Assembly (NCBI RefSeq): GCF_039538005.1
Contig: NZ_BAABBO010000007.1
Location: 496,001 to 560,000 of the forward strand
Length of the DNA stretch: 64,000 nt
From: Allohahella marinimesophila
GTDB lineage: Bacteria > Pseudomonadota > Gammaproteobacteria > Pseudomonadales > Oleiphilaceae
Direction: 5' to 3'
This document shows positions 15,896-24,214 of this stretch, piece by piece. The position numbers were made by a program, and so were the translations under genes. The notes beneath the pieces were generated by a model. The model had not been told where the DNA came from and did no database searches. It saw nothing but the letters and a program-made list of their open reading frames with translations. Within the stretch, counting starts at the first letter, position 1; each line of letters begins with the position of its first letter.

Positions 15896-18247
15896 TTACA
15901 AGGTGTCCAGCAGGTCTAGCAGACTTCGGCTATCCACCGGCTTCACCAGATGCTCGATAAAGCCCGCCATCCTGCTGCGCTGCTTGTCCTGGGTCTGCCC
16001 ATAACCTGACAGCGCAATGAGCGTGCAGCGTTCATTGACATCCAGCTGGCGTATGTGGATAGCCAGGTCGTAGCCATCCATGCGTGGGAGCGCAATATCG
16101 AGGATGGCGACGTCGAAGGTCTGTCTGGAAAAAATATCGAGTGCCTCAACGGGGTCGTACGCCACCGTCACCTGATGGCCATGCATTCCCAACAGATCAG
16201 CAAAGACGTCTACAGCATCCCTGTTGTCATCCACTACCAGGATATGTTGCAGCCTCGTAGACGATGGGACTGCATTCGCAGCAGCCGGAACTTTTTCGAC
16301 ATGCGCTGGTGGCTCCAATGGCAGCCGCACAGTAAAGGTGCTGCCTTTCCCCTCACCAGCACTATCAGCATGCACCTCGCCCCTGTGCAGCTGCACCAGA
16401 TTCTTCACCAGCGCCAGACCAATGCCCAGGCCGCCCTCGGCCCTGTCGGTACTGCGTCGACCCTGAACAAACAGTTCGAAAATTTCCGGAAGGAGGGCCT
16501 CTGAGATACCAGCGCCATTATCTGTCACTGTGATAACAAGCTCGCTGTCCGTTGAACTCGCCGACAGCGCTACACGCCCACCCTCATGGGTATATCGCGC
16601 GGCATTGGTGAGCAGGTTGGCTACGACCTGCGCCATTCTCGCGGAGTCACCATGCCAGTGGATGCTGGGAACATCGAAGCTGAGATGCTGATGCTTGCGC
16701 TCGAAAAGATCAGCTGCCATGTCCACAGCCTTGAGTAGCATCTCACGCAAATCCACGGTTTCCGGTCTGAGCTCAACCTTGCCTCGGGTAATCTTGGAGA
16801 TATCCAGCAAATCATCGACCAGCCTGACCATATGCTCGACCTGACGCTGAATGACGACCTGCTCCTGCACGATGGCCGGATATTTCAGCTTCATGAGTTC
16901 AAGTGCTGTCACGATAGGCGTCAGTGGATTGCGTAGTTCATGGCCCAGCATCGCCAGAAACTCATCCTTGCTGCGAGCAGCGAGCTGCAGCTCTTCATTC
17001 AGCCGCTCGGTCTCCTGTCTTGCCAATACCTGCTCGGTAATATCGACCACGATCACCATCACACCATAGATCCGGCCGATGGATCGCCGTAATGGCGCGA
17101 GGTTGTAGGTGTAGAAGCGATCCTGAATTCGCCCATCGAGATTCAGGCGTACAGGCATTTCGCTAGAGATTTCGGCTTTGCCGGTCTCATAGACCTTGCA
17201 AAATGCGGTGCGAACAGGACTACCGATCAGTTCCGGAAAGACGTCGTCAAAGGCCCTACCGACAATGTCCTGTCGACCGACAATATCACAATAGGCCCTG
17301 TTGGCCAGCTGGAACGTCAGGTCGTCCCCGACCAGCACTGCCGTACCGACCGGTGTGTTCAGCAGCAGCAGATCATGATCGGCAGCTGCCAGTTCATGGG
17401 CACGCCTGTTGACCGCCTCGATCATCGCTGAACCGATGATGACTGAACATTTTTCGAGAAATCGTCGATAATGCTCGTCGAACGGAATCTGCGGATTGAG
17501 CCCGAACGTGAGCGTCAGATCGTAGTGAAGACCCAGTTCCCGAGTCCGCAGACTTATGAGAGGCAGACCATCCTGTGGGTGCTCGCCATCATCGAAGGCT
17601 ACGAAACGGATATCCGATGAGGAGGGAGTATGGTCTGAGTGAACCGCTTCCATGATATCAACTTCAGTGTTACAGGCAGCGAGTCCCTCCGCCAGACTAT
17701 TAAGATCCTGCTGGCGACGCTCCTCGAACATGCGCTGCGAGGTTTCATTGCACAGCACCAAGACACCTGCGACAGCGTCATGTTCATCAAAGACCGGGGT
17801 ACAGGTGTAAGTCCAGAACACATCCTCGAGCTGGCCATTGCGCCTCACAGGAATGAGTCTGTTTTCGAAAAGACTGGCGGCACCACTCGACATCACTGAC
17901 TCGATCTCTGGCCGAAAGACGGACCAGTTTTCGGCCCAGCACCGTGTACCGCTCTGCCCAAGGGCAGCAGAATGCTTGTCGTCCCCGAAGCTGGGAAGAC
18001 AGGCATCATTATAGATCTGGATGAGCTCGGGACCCCACCAGAGAAACATCGGCTGTCTGGAATTCAGTACGATCGCCGCTGCCGTTTTAAGACTGGCCGA
18101 CCAGCGGGAGAGTGGCCCCAGCGAGGTAGATGACCAGTCGAAGGCGGCGACGAGGTCGCGCATGACCGTGCCTGAGCCAACAAACCGCGGAATGTACACA
18201 TGAGAGACAGCCGAGGCGTCGGCAATTCGCGATCTGGAACTCGGCAT
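15896..18247 (-). CDS. Soluble PAS hybrid histidine kinase with C-terminal receiver
   Basis: 783 residues, no transmembrane segments. An N-terminal PAS-like domain (MRDLVAAFDWSSTSLGPLSRW ... FLWWGPELIQIYNDA) is of the type common in phytochrome-like soluble kinases. A second region covers ~190-290. A PAS domain at ~295-415 (NTPVGTAVLVGDDLTFQLANR) comes next. The HisKA motif is MLGHELRNPLTPI near residue 435. The HATPase has TDNGAGISEALL and GGLGIGLALVKNL. The receiver has Asp in VAILDIALPRMDGYDL. Without an output domain, it probably passes phosphate to an unlinked partner. No adjacent response regulator. The start is uncertain: the frame opens at 18247, and residue 29 (Met) is an alternative. 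Confidence 0.88.
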   Translation of the reverse strand: MPSSRSRIADASAVSHVYIPRFVGSGTVMRDLVAAFDWSSTSLGPLSRWSASLKTAAAIVLNSRQPMFLWWGPELIQIYNDACLPSFGDDKHSAALGQSGTRCWAENWSVFRPEIESVMSSGAASLFENRLIPVRRNGQLEDVFWTYTCTPVFDEHDAVAGVLVLCNETSQRMFEERRQQDLNSLAEGLAACNTEVDIMEAVHSDHTPSSSDIRFVAFDDGEHPQDGLPLISLRTRELGLHYDLTLTFGLNPQIPFDEHYRRFLEKCSVIIGSAMIEAVNRRAHELAAADHDLLLLNTPVGTAVLVGDDLTFQLANRAYCDIVGRQDIVGRAFDDVFPELIGSPVRTAFCKVYETGKAEISSEMPVRLNLDGRIQDRFYTYNLAPLRRSIGRIYGVMVIVVDITEQVLARQETERLNEELQLAARSKDEFLAMLGHELRNPLTPIVTALELMKLKYPAIVQEQVVIQRQVEHMVRLVDDLLDISKITRGKVELRPETVDLREMLLKAVDMAADLFERKHQHLSFDVPSIHWHGDSARMAQVVANLLTNAARYTHEGGRVALSASSTDSELVITVTDNGAGISEALLPEIFELFVQGRRSTDRAEGGLGIGLALVKNLVQLHRGEVHADSAGEGKGSTFTVRLPLEPPAHVEKVPAAANAVPSSTRLQHILVVDDNRDAVDVFADLLGMHGHQVTVAYDPVEALDIFSRQTFDVAILDIALPRMDGYDLAIHIRQLDVNERCTLIALSGYGQTQDKQRSRMAGFIEHLVKPVDSRSLLDLLDTL

Positions 18248-18400
18248 ACATCTTTACTACATCGCGACGGGCAAGGACCGAGTATGCGATCAAAAAATCA
18301 TCAGCACCATATACTGCCTTTACAAAGACGCAGACACTGTGAATTGCTCGCAGGAATGGCTACATGGCACACTGGACGACAGTCAGTTGAGGAGTGAAGT

Positions 18401-19000
18401 GTGGCAAGTGATCTACATGAGGAACGCCTGGCAGGGGTGGTGCAGGCATTGCTGGCCAGCGGAGCTACCCGCATTCTCGATCTTGGCTGCGGTAGCGGCG
18501 AACTGCTATCAGCACTGCGCAGTCATGCTCAGTTCACCCAACTATTGGGCATTGATATCGACGAGCATCAACTGGCTGAGGCGCGCGCGGTGTTGGGACT
18601 CGACCTTCTGGCACCAGACGAGCGTCTGCATGTTCGCTACGGCTCTTTCGAAGAGGCCGATCGCCGACTCAGAGGTTTCGATGCCGCGGTCATGCTTGAA
18701 ACCATTGAACACATCGAACCGTCACGACTCTCAAAAGTTGAGCACATGGTGTTTCGAGGACTGCAGCTGTCTACCGTCCTGATCACGACGCCGAACCAGG
18801 AATACAATGTCGTCCATGGCATGGCCCCCGGCGAGCGCCGCCATCCTGGTCATCGCTTCGAATGGACCCGCGCCCAGTTTTCGGCGTGGGCAAGCGGGGT
18901 GGCCGAGCGCAACGATTATCTGCTTGAGTTTTCAGCTCTGGGGCCGCCCCACCCCGTCTACGGCAGCTCGACGCAAATGGCACTATTCAGGCGCCGTTGA
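18401..19000 (+). CDS. Hen1-like RNA 2'-O-methyltransferase domain protein (stand-alone)
   Basis: 199-residue Rossmann-fold SAM-dependent methyltransferase. Motif I is ILDLGCGSGELL and motif II is LLGIDIDEHQL. The segment AVMLETIEHIEPSRL supplies the Glu-x-x-Glu-His set, and ITTPNQEYNVVHG followed by RHPGHRFEWTRAQFSAWA supplies the second conserved His and the FEWTR block. In HEN1 and bacterial Hen1 these Glu and His residues hold the metal that positions the RNA 3'-terminal ribose for 2'-O-methylation. Bacterial Hen1 of the Pnkp/Hen1 RNA-repair system has an extra N-terminal domain and a neighbouring pnkp gene; neither is present here. It starts at a GTG with GAGGAG 7 bases upstream. The family is fairly certain; the RNA substrate is unknown. 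Confidence 0.78.
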   Translation: MASDLHEERLAGVVQALLASGATRILDLGCGSGELLSALRSHAQFTQLLGIDIDEHQLAEARAVLGLDLLAPDERLHVRYGSFEEADRRLRGFDAAVMLETIEHIEPSRLSKVEHMVFRGLQLSTVLITTPNQEYNVVHGMAPGERRHPGHRFEWTRAQFSAWASGVAERNDYLLEFSALGPPHPVYGSSTQMALFRRR

Positions 19001-19295
19001 GCGGCGCCCGGGACCGCATTCAGAGCGCTACGCCTACACTGTCCAAGCAGTACATATTGTGATAGACTTCGCCGCAAAGATTCCCCATGGATTAACATCC
19101 GTTAATATTTAGCCCAGGACCGACTTTTGAAGATCACGCCACCTTAGCGCGCAAGCCCTCCCCGTCGTTCTAATATCAATGTCAGTTCGAGCCAGTCGAA
19201 TCCCGGTATTCAGTACCCGGTAGACGCCCTGACGCTTGTCAAAACGTCAGTCTTTGTCGCTGTCTCGATTACTCAGTATCTTGTCCGGTAACCCC
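19001..19295. other. Intergenic region upstream of nhaB
   Basis: 295 bases with no gene. It contains a perfect dyad ATTAAC-ATCC-GTTAAT (19091-19106), an imperfect CCGGTA-ttcag-TACCCGG hairpin (about 19204-19220) and a CTGACG / CGTCAG stem (19229-19234, 19245-19250). These may be operators or leader structures for nhaB; none matches a site I can name. Confidence 0.4.
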
Positions 19296-20801
19296 ATGTC
19301 GCAAACTGTTTCTTCCGGCTTTGTCCGCAACTTCCTGGGCAATGCACCTGTGTGGTACAAGCAGGTCATCGTTCTCTTTCTGCTCGTGAATCCGCTTGTT
19401 TTCTGGTGGCTAGGACCGGTAGTTGCCGGCTGGCTTCTGGTAGCGGAATTCATCTTCACCCTGGCCATGGCCCTGAAGTGTTACCCACTGTTGCCTGGCG
19501 GACTGCTTGCCGTCGAGGCCTTGCTGATTGGCCTGGCGACGCCAGAGGCCGTATACGCGGAGGTCGTGGTCAACCTGCCGGTCATACTGCTGCTGATGTT
19601 CATGGTGGCAGGCATCTACTTCATGAAGGAGCTTCTGCTACTGACCTTCACCCAGCTTCTGCTGGGGATCAAGTCGAAGTCGTCCCTCTCATTGCTATTC
19701 TGCGCTGCCGCCGCTTTACTGTCGGCTTTTCTGGATGCCCTGACTGTGACGGCAGTCATCATCAGCGTGGCCGTTGGCTTTTATTCGGTCTATCACAAGG
19801 TAGCCTCGGGTCGCGGTTATCAGGAAAGCCAGCACAACACCCAGAGTGACGAGCACGTTATCGAGTTGCACCGGGAGGACCTTGTGAATTTCCGAGCCTT
19901 TCTGCGTAGCCTGTTGATGCACGGCGCAATCGGCACAGCCCTCGGTGGCGTCGCGACCATGGTCGGCGAACCGCAAAATCTGCTCATCGCCAAGGTCGTG
20001 GGTTGGGATTTCGCTTCGTTCTTCCAGCGCATGGCCCCCATCAGCATGCCCGTGCTGCTCGCAGGTCTCATGACCTGCGTGCTACTGGAGAAATTGCGCT
20101 GGTTCGGTTATGGCGTTCGTTTGCCAAAGCCGGTTCGCAGGGTGCTTGAGGAGTTCGCCGAAGAGGAGCGGAAAAAACGGACGAAATCTGATCAAGCTGC
20201 TCTTTGGGTTCAGGGTATCGCTGCGATCATCCTGGTCATCGGCCTGGCTTTCCACCTCGCGGAGGTTGGCCTGATCGGGCTACTGGTCATCATTCTGATC
20301 ACCTCATTCACTGGTGTGACGGATGAACATCAGATTGGCAAGGCCTTCCAGGAATCCCTGCCTTTTACCTCTCTCCTGATTGTATTCTTCGCAGTAGTGG
20401 CAGTCATTCACCAGCAGCACCTGTTCAAGCCTATCATCGACTTTGTGCTGGCGCTGCCTGAAGCCCAACAGCCGGGAATGTTCTTCATCGCCAACGGTGT
20501 GCTATCGATGATCAGCGACAACGTCTTCGTCGCCACTGTCTATATCAGCGAGATTCAACAGGCCTTCAACGCGGGCAGCATTAGCCGTGAACACTTCGAA
20601 AAGCTGGCGATTGCCATCAATACGGGGACCAATCTGCCAAGTGTCGCTACGCCCAATGGACAGGCGGCCTTCCTGTTCCTGCTGACCTCCGCCATTGCTC
20701 CACTGGTACGCCTGTCTTACGGGCGCATGGTAGTGATGGCGTTTCCTTACACCGTGGTGATGAGCGGCATAGGCCTGCTGGCGGTGACCAACTTTCTCTA
20801 G
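19296..20801 (+). CDS. nhaB: Na+/H+ antiporter NhaB
   Basis: Electrogenic inner-membrane Na+/H+ antiporter that expels Na+. From the ATG at 19296 the protein is 501 residues, close to E. coli NhaB, and shares long identical-looking blocks such as VAGWLLVAEFIFTLAMALKC, YPLLPGGLL, LLMFMVAGIYFMK and LLSAFLDALTVTAV. The conserved Asp in SAFLDALT, the ATMVGEPQN segment and the C-terminal NTGTNLPSVATPNGQAAF are all present. The frame opens at a TTG (19236), but the FVRNFLGNAP N-terminus fits the later ATG. The ribosome site is weak. The SulP gene follows 66 bases downstream; together they suggest adaptation to salt or pH. Confidence 0.95.
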   Translation: MSQTVSSGFVRNFLGNAPVWYKQVIVLFLLVNPLVFWWLGPVVAGWLLVAEFIFTLAMALKCYPLLPGGLLAVEALLIGLATPEAVYAEVVVNLPVILLLMFMVAGIYFMKELLLLTFTQLLLGIKSKSSLSLLFCAAAALLSAFLDALTVTAVIISVAVGFYSVYHKVASGRGYQESQHNTQSDEHVIELHREDLVNFRAFLRSLLMHGAIGTALGGVATMVGEPQNLLIAKVVGWDFASFFQRMAPISMPVLLAGLMTCVLLEKLRWFGYGVRLPKPVRRVLEEFAEEERKKRTKSDQAALWVQGIAAIILVIGLAFHLAEVGLIGLLVIILITSFTGVTDEHQIGKAFQESLPFTSLLIVFFAVVAVIHQQHLFKPIIDFVLALPEAQQPGMFFIANGVLSMISDNVFVATVYISEIQQAFNAGSISREHFEKLAIAINTGTNLPSVATPNGQAAFLFLLTSAIAPLVRLSYGRMVVMAFPYTVVMSGIGLLAVTNFL

Positions 20802-20807
20802 GTGAGC

Positions 20808-20843
20808 GTTAGGCCGCGACATCACGCGTCAGCGGCCTGATCA
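20808..20843. repeat. Inverted repeat between nhaB and the SulP gene
   Basis: AGGCCGC and GCGGCCT flank a 14-base loop shortly after the nhaB stop. There is no U-tract, so it could be an attenuator or RNA-stability hairpin rather than a terminator. Confidence 0.4.
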
Positions 20844-20867
20844 TACTCCAATCGACTGGATAGATTT

Positions 20868-22355
20868 ATGACCAACAGCATCAAAGCCGACTGGTTTTCC
20901 AACATCAGAGGTGATCTTCTCGCGGGACTCGTCGTAGCCCTCGCGCTGATCCCCGAAGCCATTGCCTTCTCCATCATCGCTGGCGTAGATCCGAAGGTCG
21001 GTCTGTACGCGTCATTCTGTATCGCCGTCGTCATCGCCTTTGTTGGGGGTCGCCCCGGGATGATTTCAGCAGCTACAGGGGCCATGGCCCTCCTCATGGT
21101 GACACTGGTCAAAGAGCACGGGCTCGAATACCTCCTGGCAGCCACCCTGCTTACAGGTGTACTGCAGATCATTGCCGGCTACCTGAAACTTGGTTTGCTC
21201 ATGCGCTTCGTATCGAGGTCGGTCGTGACCGGCTTCGTCAATGCGCTGGCCATCCTGATATTCATGGCGCAGTTGCCTGAGCTCACCGGTGTAACCTGGC
21301 ACGTCTACGCCATGACGGCCGCGGGCCTGGGCATCATCTACCTGTTCCCATTGATCCCGGTCATAGGCCGGTTGATACCGTCCCCATTGATTTGCATTGT
21401 GGTGCTGACAGCCTTTGCCATGGTCTACAACATGGACATCCGCACGGTTGGCGACATGGGACAATTGCCAGACACCCTGCCGATCTTCCTCTGGCCAGAT
21501 GTGCCGCTGAACCTCGACACGCTGATGATCATTCTGCCATATGCGGTGGGACTCACCGTTGTTGGTCTGCTGGAATCCATGATGACGGCGACCATCGTCG
21601 ATGACCTGACCGATACCACAAGCGACCGAAATCGCGAGTGCAAAGGTCAGGGTATTGCCAATATCGGTGCTGGACTCCTTGGCGGCATGGCGGGCTGTGC
21701 GATGATCGGTCAGTCCATCATCAATATCAAATCCGGTGGTCGCACACGCCTGTCGACACTGTCCGCCGGTCTGTTTCTGCTCGTCATGGTACTGGTTCTG
21801 GATGCCTGGCTGGTGCAAATCCCGATGGCTGCCCTGGTAGCTGTCATGATCATGGTGTCGATCGGCACTTTCAGCTGGGATTCAATCCGAAATCTCCGTG
21901 AGCATCCGCTCTCCACCAACATCGTCATGGTCGTGACCGTCATCGTGGTCGTCGCCACCCATAACCTGGCCTTCGGCGTCTTGGCCGGGGTACTGCTGGC
22001 GGCGTTGTTCTTCGCGAACAAGATCGGCCACTATATGGCTGTTGCCTCCGACTTCGATGAGGCCACTGACACTCGGACCTACCGGGTCGTAGGTCAGGTC
22101 TTTTTCAGCTCATCGGAGAAGTTTGTAGCCAGCTTCGATTTCAAGGAGGCTGTCGATAACGTGGTGATAGATCTCTGCGGCGCGCACTTCTGGGATATCA
22201 CGGCAGTGGCTGCCCTCGACAAGGTCGTGGTCAAGTTCAGGCGTGAAGGTGCTGATGTCGTCGTCGTCGGGCTCAACGAGGCGAGTTCGACGATAGTTGA
22301 CCGCTTCGGTGTTCATGACAAGCCGGATGCTGTAGACAAGTTGATGGGACACTAA
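20868..22355 (+). CDS. SulP family anion transporter with STAS domain
   Basis: 495-residue SLC26/SulP permease. The signature LLAGLVVALALIPEAIAFSI is at residues ~17-37, with about 12 transmembrane segments. A shortened C-terminal STAS domain runs from ~410 (FFSSSEKFVASFDFKE, VVIDLCGAHFWDITAVAALD). Family substrates include sulfate, bicarbonate, chloride and dicarboxylates; the sequence does not settle which. The universal stress protein gene starts 2 bases after its stop, so the two are co-translated. Bicarbonate or pH homeostasis is one inference from the neighbouring nhaB; sulfate is the default alternative. Confidence 0.92.
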   Translation: MTNSIKADWFSNIRGDLLAGLVVALALIPEAIAFSIIAGVDPKVGLYASFCIAVVIAFVGGRPGMISAATGAMALLMVTLVKEHGLEYLLAATLLTGVLQIIAGYLKLGLLMRFVSRSVVTGFVNALAILIFMAQLPELTGVTWHVYAMTAAGLGIIYLFPLIPVIGRLIPSPLICIVVLTAFAMVYNMDIRTVGDMGQLPDTLPIFLWPDVPLNLDTLMIILPYAVGLTVVGLLESMMTATIVDDLTDTTSDRNRECKGQGIANIGAGLLGGMAGCAMIGQSIINIKSGGRTRLSTLSAGLFLLVMVLVLDAWLVQIPMAALVAVMIMVSIGTFSWDSIRNLREHPLSTNIVMVVTVIVVVATHNLAFGVLAGVLLAALFFANKIGHYMAVASDFDEATDTRTYRVVGQVFFSSSEKFVASFDFKEAVDNVVIDLCGAHFWDITAVAALDKVVVKFRREGADVVVVGLNEASSTIVDRFGVHDKPDAVDKLMGH

Positions 22356-22357
22356 CC

Positions 22358-23242
22358 ATGACACAGAACAGTGAAAGCGAGGGTGAAATGCAGCAAGTCA
22401 TAGCCTGTATCGACGGCTCCAGTGCAGTGCCGGCCATCTGTGAATACGCAGCCTGGGCAAGTTTGCGTGCGCAGGCGCCGGTCATGCTACTGCACGTACT
22501 CGATGAGGACAGCTATCCAGTCGAGCCGGATCTGGCTGGAAATATAGGTCTCGGTAGCCGCGAACACCTGCTCAAGGAGCTCGCTGAGCTGGATCAGAGG
22601 CGCAGCAAACTGGCGCTCGAGCATGGCCACCACATGCTCGATGAGGCGGAGGCACGGGTGCAGGCCGCCGGTGTCAGTGACACTCACAAGCGCCAGCGGC
22701 ATGGCGACCTCACCGAATCGGTACTGGCCCTCGAAGAGCAGACGCTGTTGCTGGTAATGGGTCTGCACGGTGAGAGCAGCACGGGCAGGGACATGCACAT
22801 CGGTAGCCAGCTGGAGACCGTCATTCGCAATGTGCATCGGCCAGTATTATTGGTGCCGGACCAGTTTGAAGCACCTGACAGTGCGATGCTGGCTTTCGAT
22901 GGCAGCGCCACTGCGTTCAAGGGCGTAGAGTTGCTGGCTAACAATCCGGTGGTGTTCAAGAATATGCCGCTCCATATCGTCATGATTGGCGCTGATACCG
23001 CTGAACACTGGGCGCAGCTGGACAAGGCCAAGGAGATGCTCGCGCCGCTTGGTGGCGAAACACACCTGGCAATTCGCGAAGGCGATGTCGAGCAGACCCT
23101 GCACGCCTATCAGGCCGAGCATGACATCGACGTGCTGTTGATTGGCGCCTACGGCCATTCCAGAATCAGGCAGTTTCTGGTCGGCAGCACCACGACGTCG
23201 ATGCTGAAGACGGCGAAGAAGCCTCTGCTGGTTCTTCGCTAA
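22358..23242 (+). CDS. Universal stress protein, tandem UspA domains
   Basis: 294 residues made of two UspA folds (about 10-155 and 160-294). The second domain ends with the ATP-binding type motif LLIGAYGHSRIRQFLVGSTT followed by TSMLKTAKKPLLVLR, matching G-2X-G-9X-G-(S/T). The first domain has MGLHGESSTGRDMHIGSQLE, a related but altered motif. It is located 2 bases after the SulP stop, suggesting it modulates or is co-regulated with that transporter. Tandem USPs in pseudomonads are often induced under oxygen limitation; that role is inference here. The ATG at 22388 is an alternative start. Confidence 0.92.
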   Translation: MTQNSESEGEMQQVIACIDGSSAVPAICEYAAWASLRAQAPVMLLHVLDEDSYPVEPDLAGNIGLGSREHLLKELAELDQRRSKLALEHGHHMLDEAEARVQAAGVSDTHKRQRHGDLTESVLALEEQTLLLVMGLHGESSTGRDMHIGSQLETVIRNVHRPVLLVPDQFEAPDSAMLAFDGSATAFKGVELLANNPVVFKNMPLHIVMIGADTAEHWAQLDKAKEMLAPLGGETHLAIREGDVEQTLHAYQAEHDIDVLLIGAYGHSRIRQFLVGSTTTSMLKTAKKPLLVLR

Positions 23243-23297
23243 ACCGGCGACTGCAAAACCTTTGAATGGTCGGTATGGGACTACTTGAGGCTTCTGT

Positions 23298-23311
23298 TTG
23301 ATTTACAACAA
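23298..23311 (+). promoter_or_regulatory. FNR/Anr box ahead of usp-pfkB
   Basis: TTGAT-TTAC-AACAA matches the FNR/Anr palindrome (TTGAT-N4-ATCAA) at 9 of 10 positions. A -10-like TAACAT at 23334-23339 puts the box centre near -41.5, the class II activator position. The start codon is at 23366. Confidence 0.7.
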
Positions 23312-23336
23312 TACTTATGAGTATTGGCAGTTGTAA
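23303..23336. repeat. Composite dyad across the usp promoter
   Basis: TTACAAC-AATACT (23303-23315), loop TATG, AGTATT (23320-23325), then GGCA and GTTGTAA (23330-23336). The arms are perfect apart from the GGCA insertion. The dyad overlaps the FNR box on the left and the -10 on the right, so it could be a second operator or a DNA cruciform. Confidence 0.5.
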
Positions 23337-23365
23337 CATCAGCAGATACCAACAGGGAGCCGACC

Positions 23366-24196
23366 ATGACCTATCGCACACTTTTTGCACCGCACCAGCT
23401 CGAGAGCGGTGTGCAGGCACTGCAACCCATCATTCATGCTGCCGCGGATCTCGGCGCCCATCTCAAGGTCGTGGTGGTTGGTACGCTGATGCGTTTCACG
23501 CCCTCGGCAGGCTGGACCAGTCTCGATGGTTACTGGGGCGAGCACTACAGCGATACCGTCAAGCGTTGTGAGGAACGGGTCGAAGCTGTGCGGGCGGAAC
23601 TTGGAGCGGCCGGCGCGCCTGGTGATGTCAGCTATGAATGCCTCGAACTCGGTGAGCTCGACAGCGTACTGATTCGTCACGCCCTGCTCGCCGATGCCAG
23701 CGTGTTTTCTGCTGCCAGCATTCAGGCGCATGAAACCATCGCCTCCGCATTCAATGGCTTGTTGCTCAGCGCAGGTCAACCTGTGCTCGTGCTGGGTGAG
23801 GAGGCGCGTTCGCTGAAATCGATCAAGCGTGTCATCGTGGCCTGGACGCAGAAGCGTGAATCCGCGCGGGCATTGCGAGATGCCCTTCCCCTGCTCTCTG
23901 CTGCGGAAGACGTCCGCCTGGTATCAGTGGATCTGTTCGATGAGGATGGCGCTCCCAAGGCTGGTGAGGGTATCGCCCTCTATTTGTCCCGCCACGGTAT
24001 CAATGCAGAAACCGATAATCTTGAAACCGACGGCCTCTCGGTATCCGAGACATTGAAAGCCTATGCGGACACCATCGATGCGGATCTTATCGTGATGGGG
24101 GCCTACGGCCACTCACGCCTGCGAGAGTGGCTGCTGGGCGGCACGACGCGAGAGATGCTCAAGGGCTGTCGCAAGCCGATACTCATGTCCCACTAG
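23366..24196 (+). CDS. Universal stress protein, tandem UspA domains
   Basis: 276 residues with two UspA-like folds. The C-terminal one ends in LIVMGAYGHSRLREWLLGGTTREML, an intact ATP-binding G-2X-G-9X-G-(S/T) motif, while the N-terminal domain has a degenerate form. It differs clearly from the tandem USP at 22358, so it is not a recent duplicate. The ATG at 23366 has GGGAG upstream; the longer open frame lacks a ribosome site. An FNR/Anr-like box 55 bases before the start predicts low-oxygen induction. The PfkB-type kinase follows 18 bases downstream in the same unit. Confidence 0.92.
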   Translation: MTYRTLFAPHQLESGVQALQPIIHAAADLGAHLKVVVVGTLMRFTPSAGWTSLDGYWGEHYSDTVKRCEERVEAVRAELGAAGAPGDVSYECLELGELDSVLIRHALLADASVFSAASIQAHETIASAFNGLLLSAGQPVLVLGEEARSLKSIKRVIVAWTQKRESARALRDALPLLSAAEDVRLVSVDLFDEDGAPKAGEGIALYLSRHGINAETDNLETDGLSVSETLKAYADTIDADLIVMGAYGHSRLREWLLGGTTREMLKGCRKPILMSH

Positions 24197-24214
24197 CGAC
24201 GCAGGCACCTTACC

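Noticed and set aside
23330..23337. Exact E. coli Ter core GTTGTAAC upstream of the usp gene, also at 10126-10133 (minus strand) and 60933-60940
   Set aside because: About two copies of any 8-mer are expected by chance in 64 kb on both strands; two of the three lie in coding sequence as Gly-Tyr-Asn codons, and flanking Ter bases do not match.
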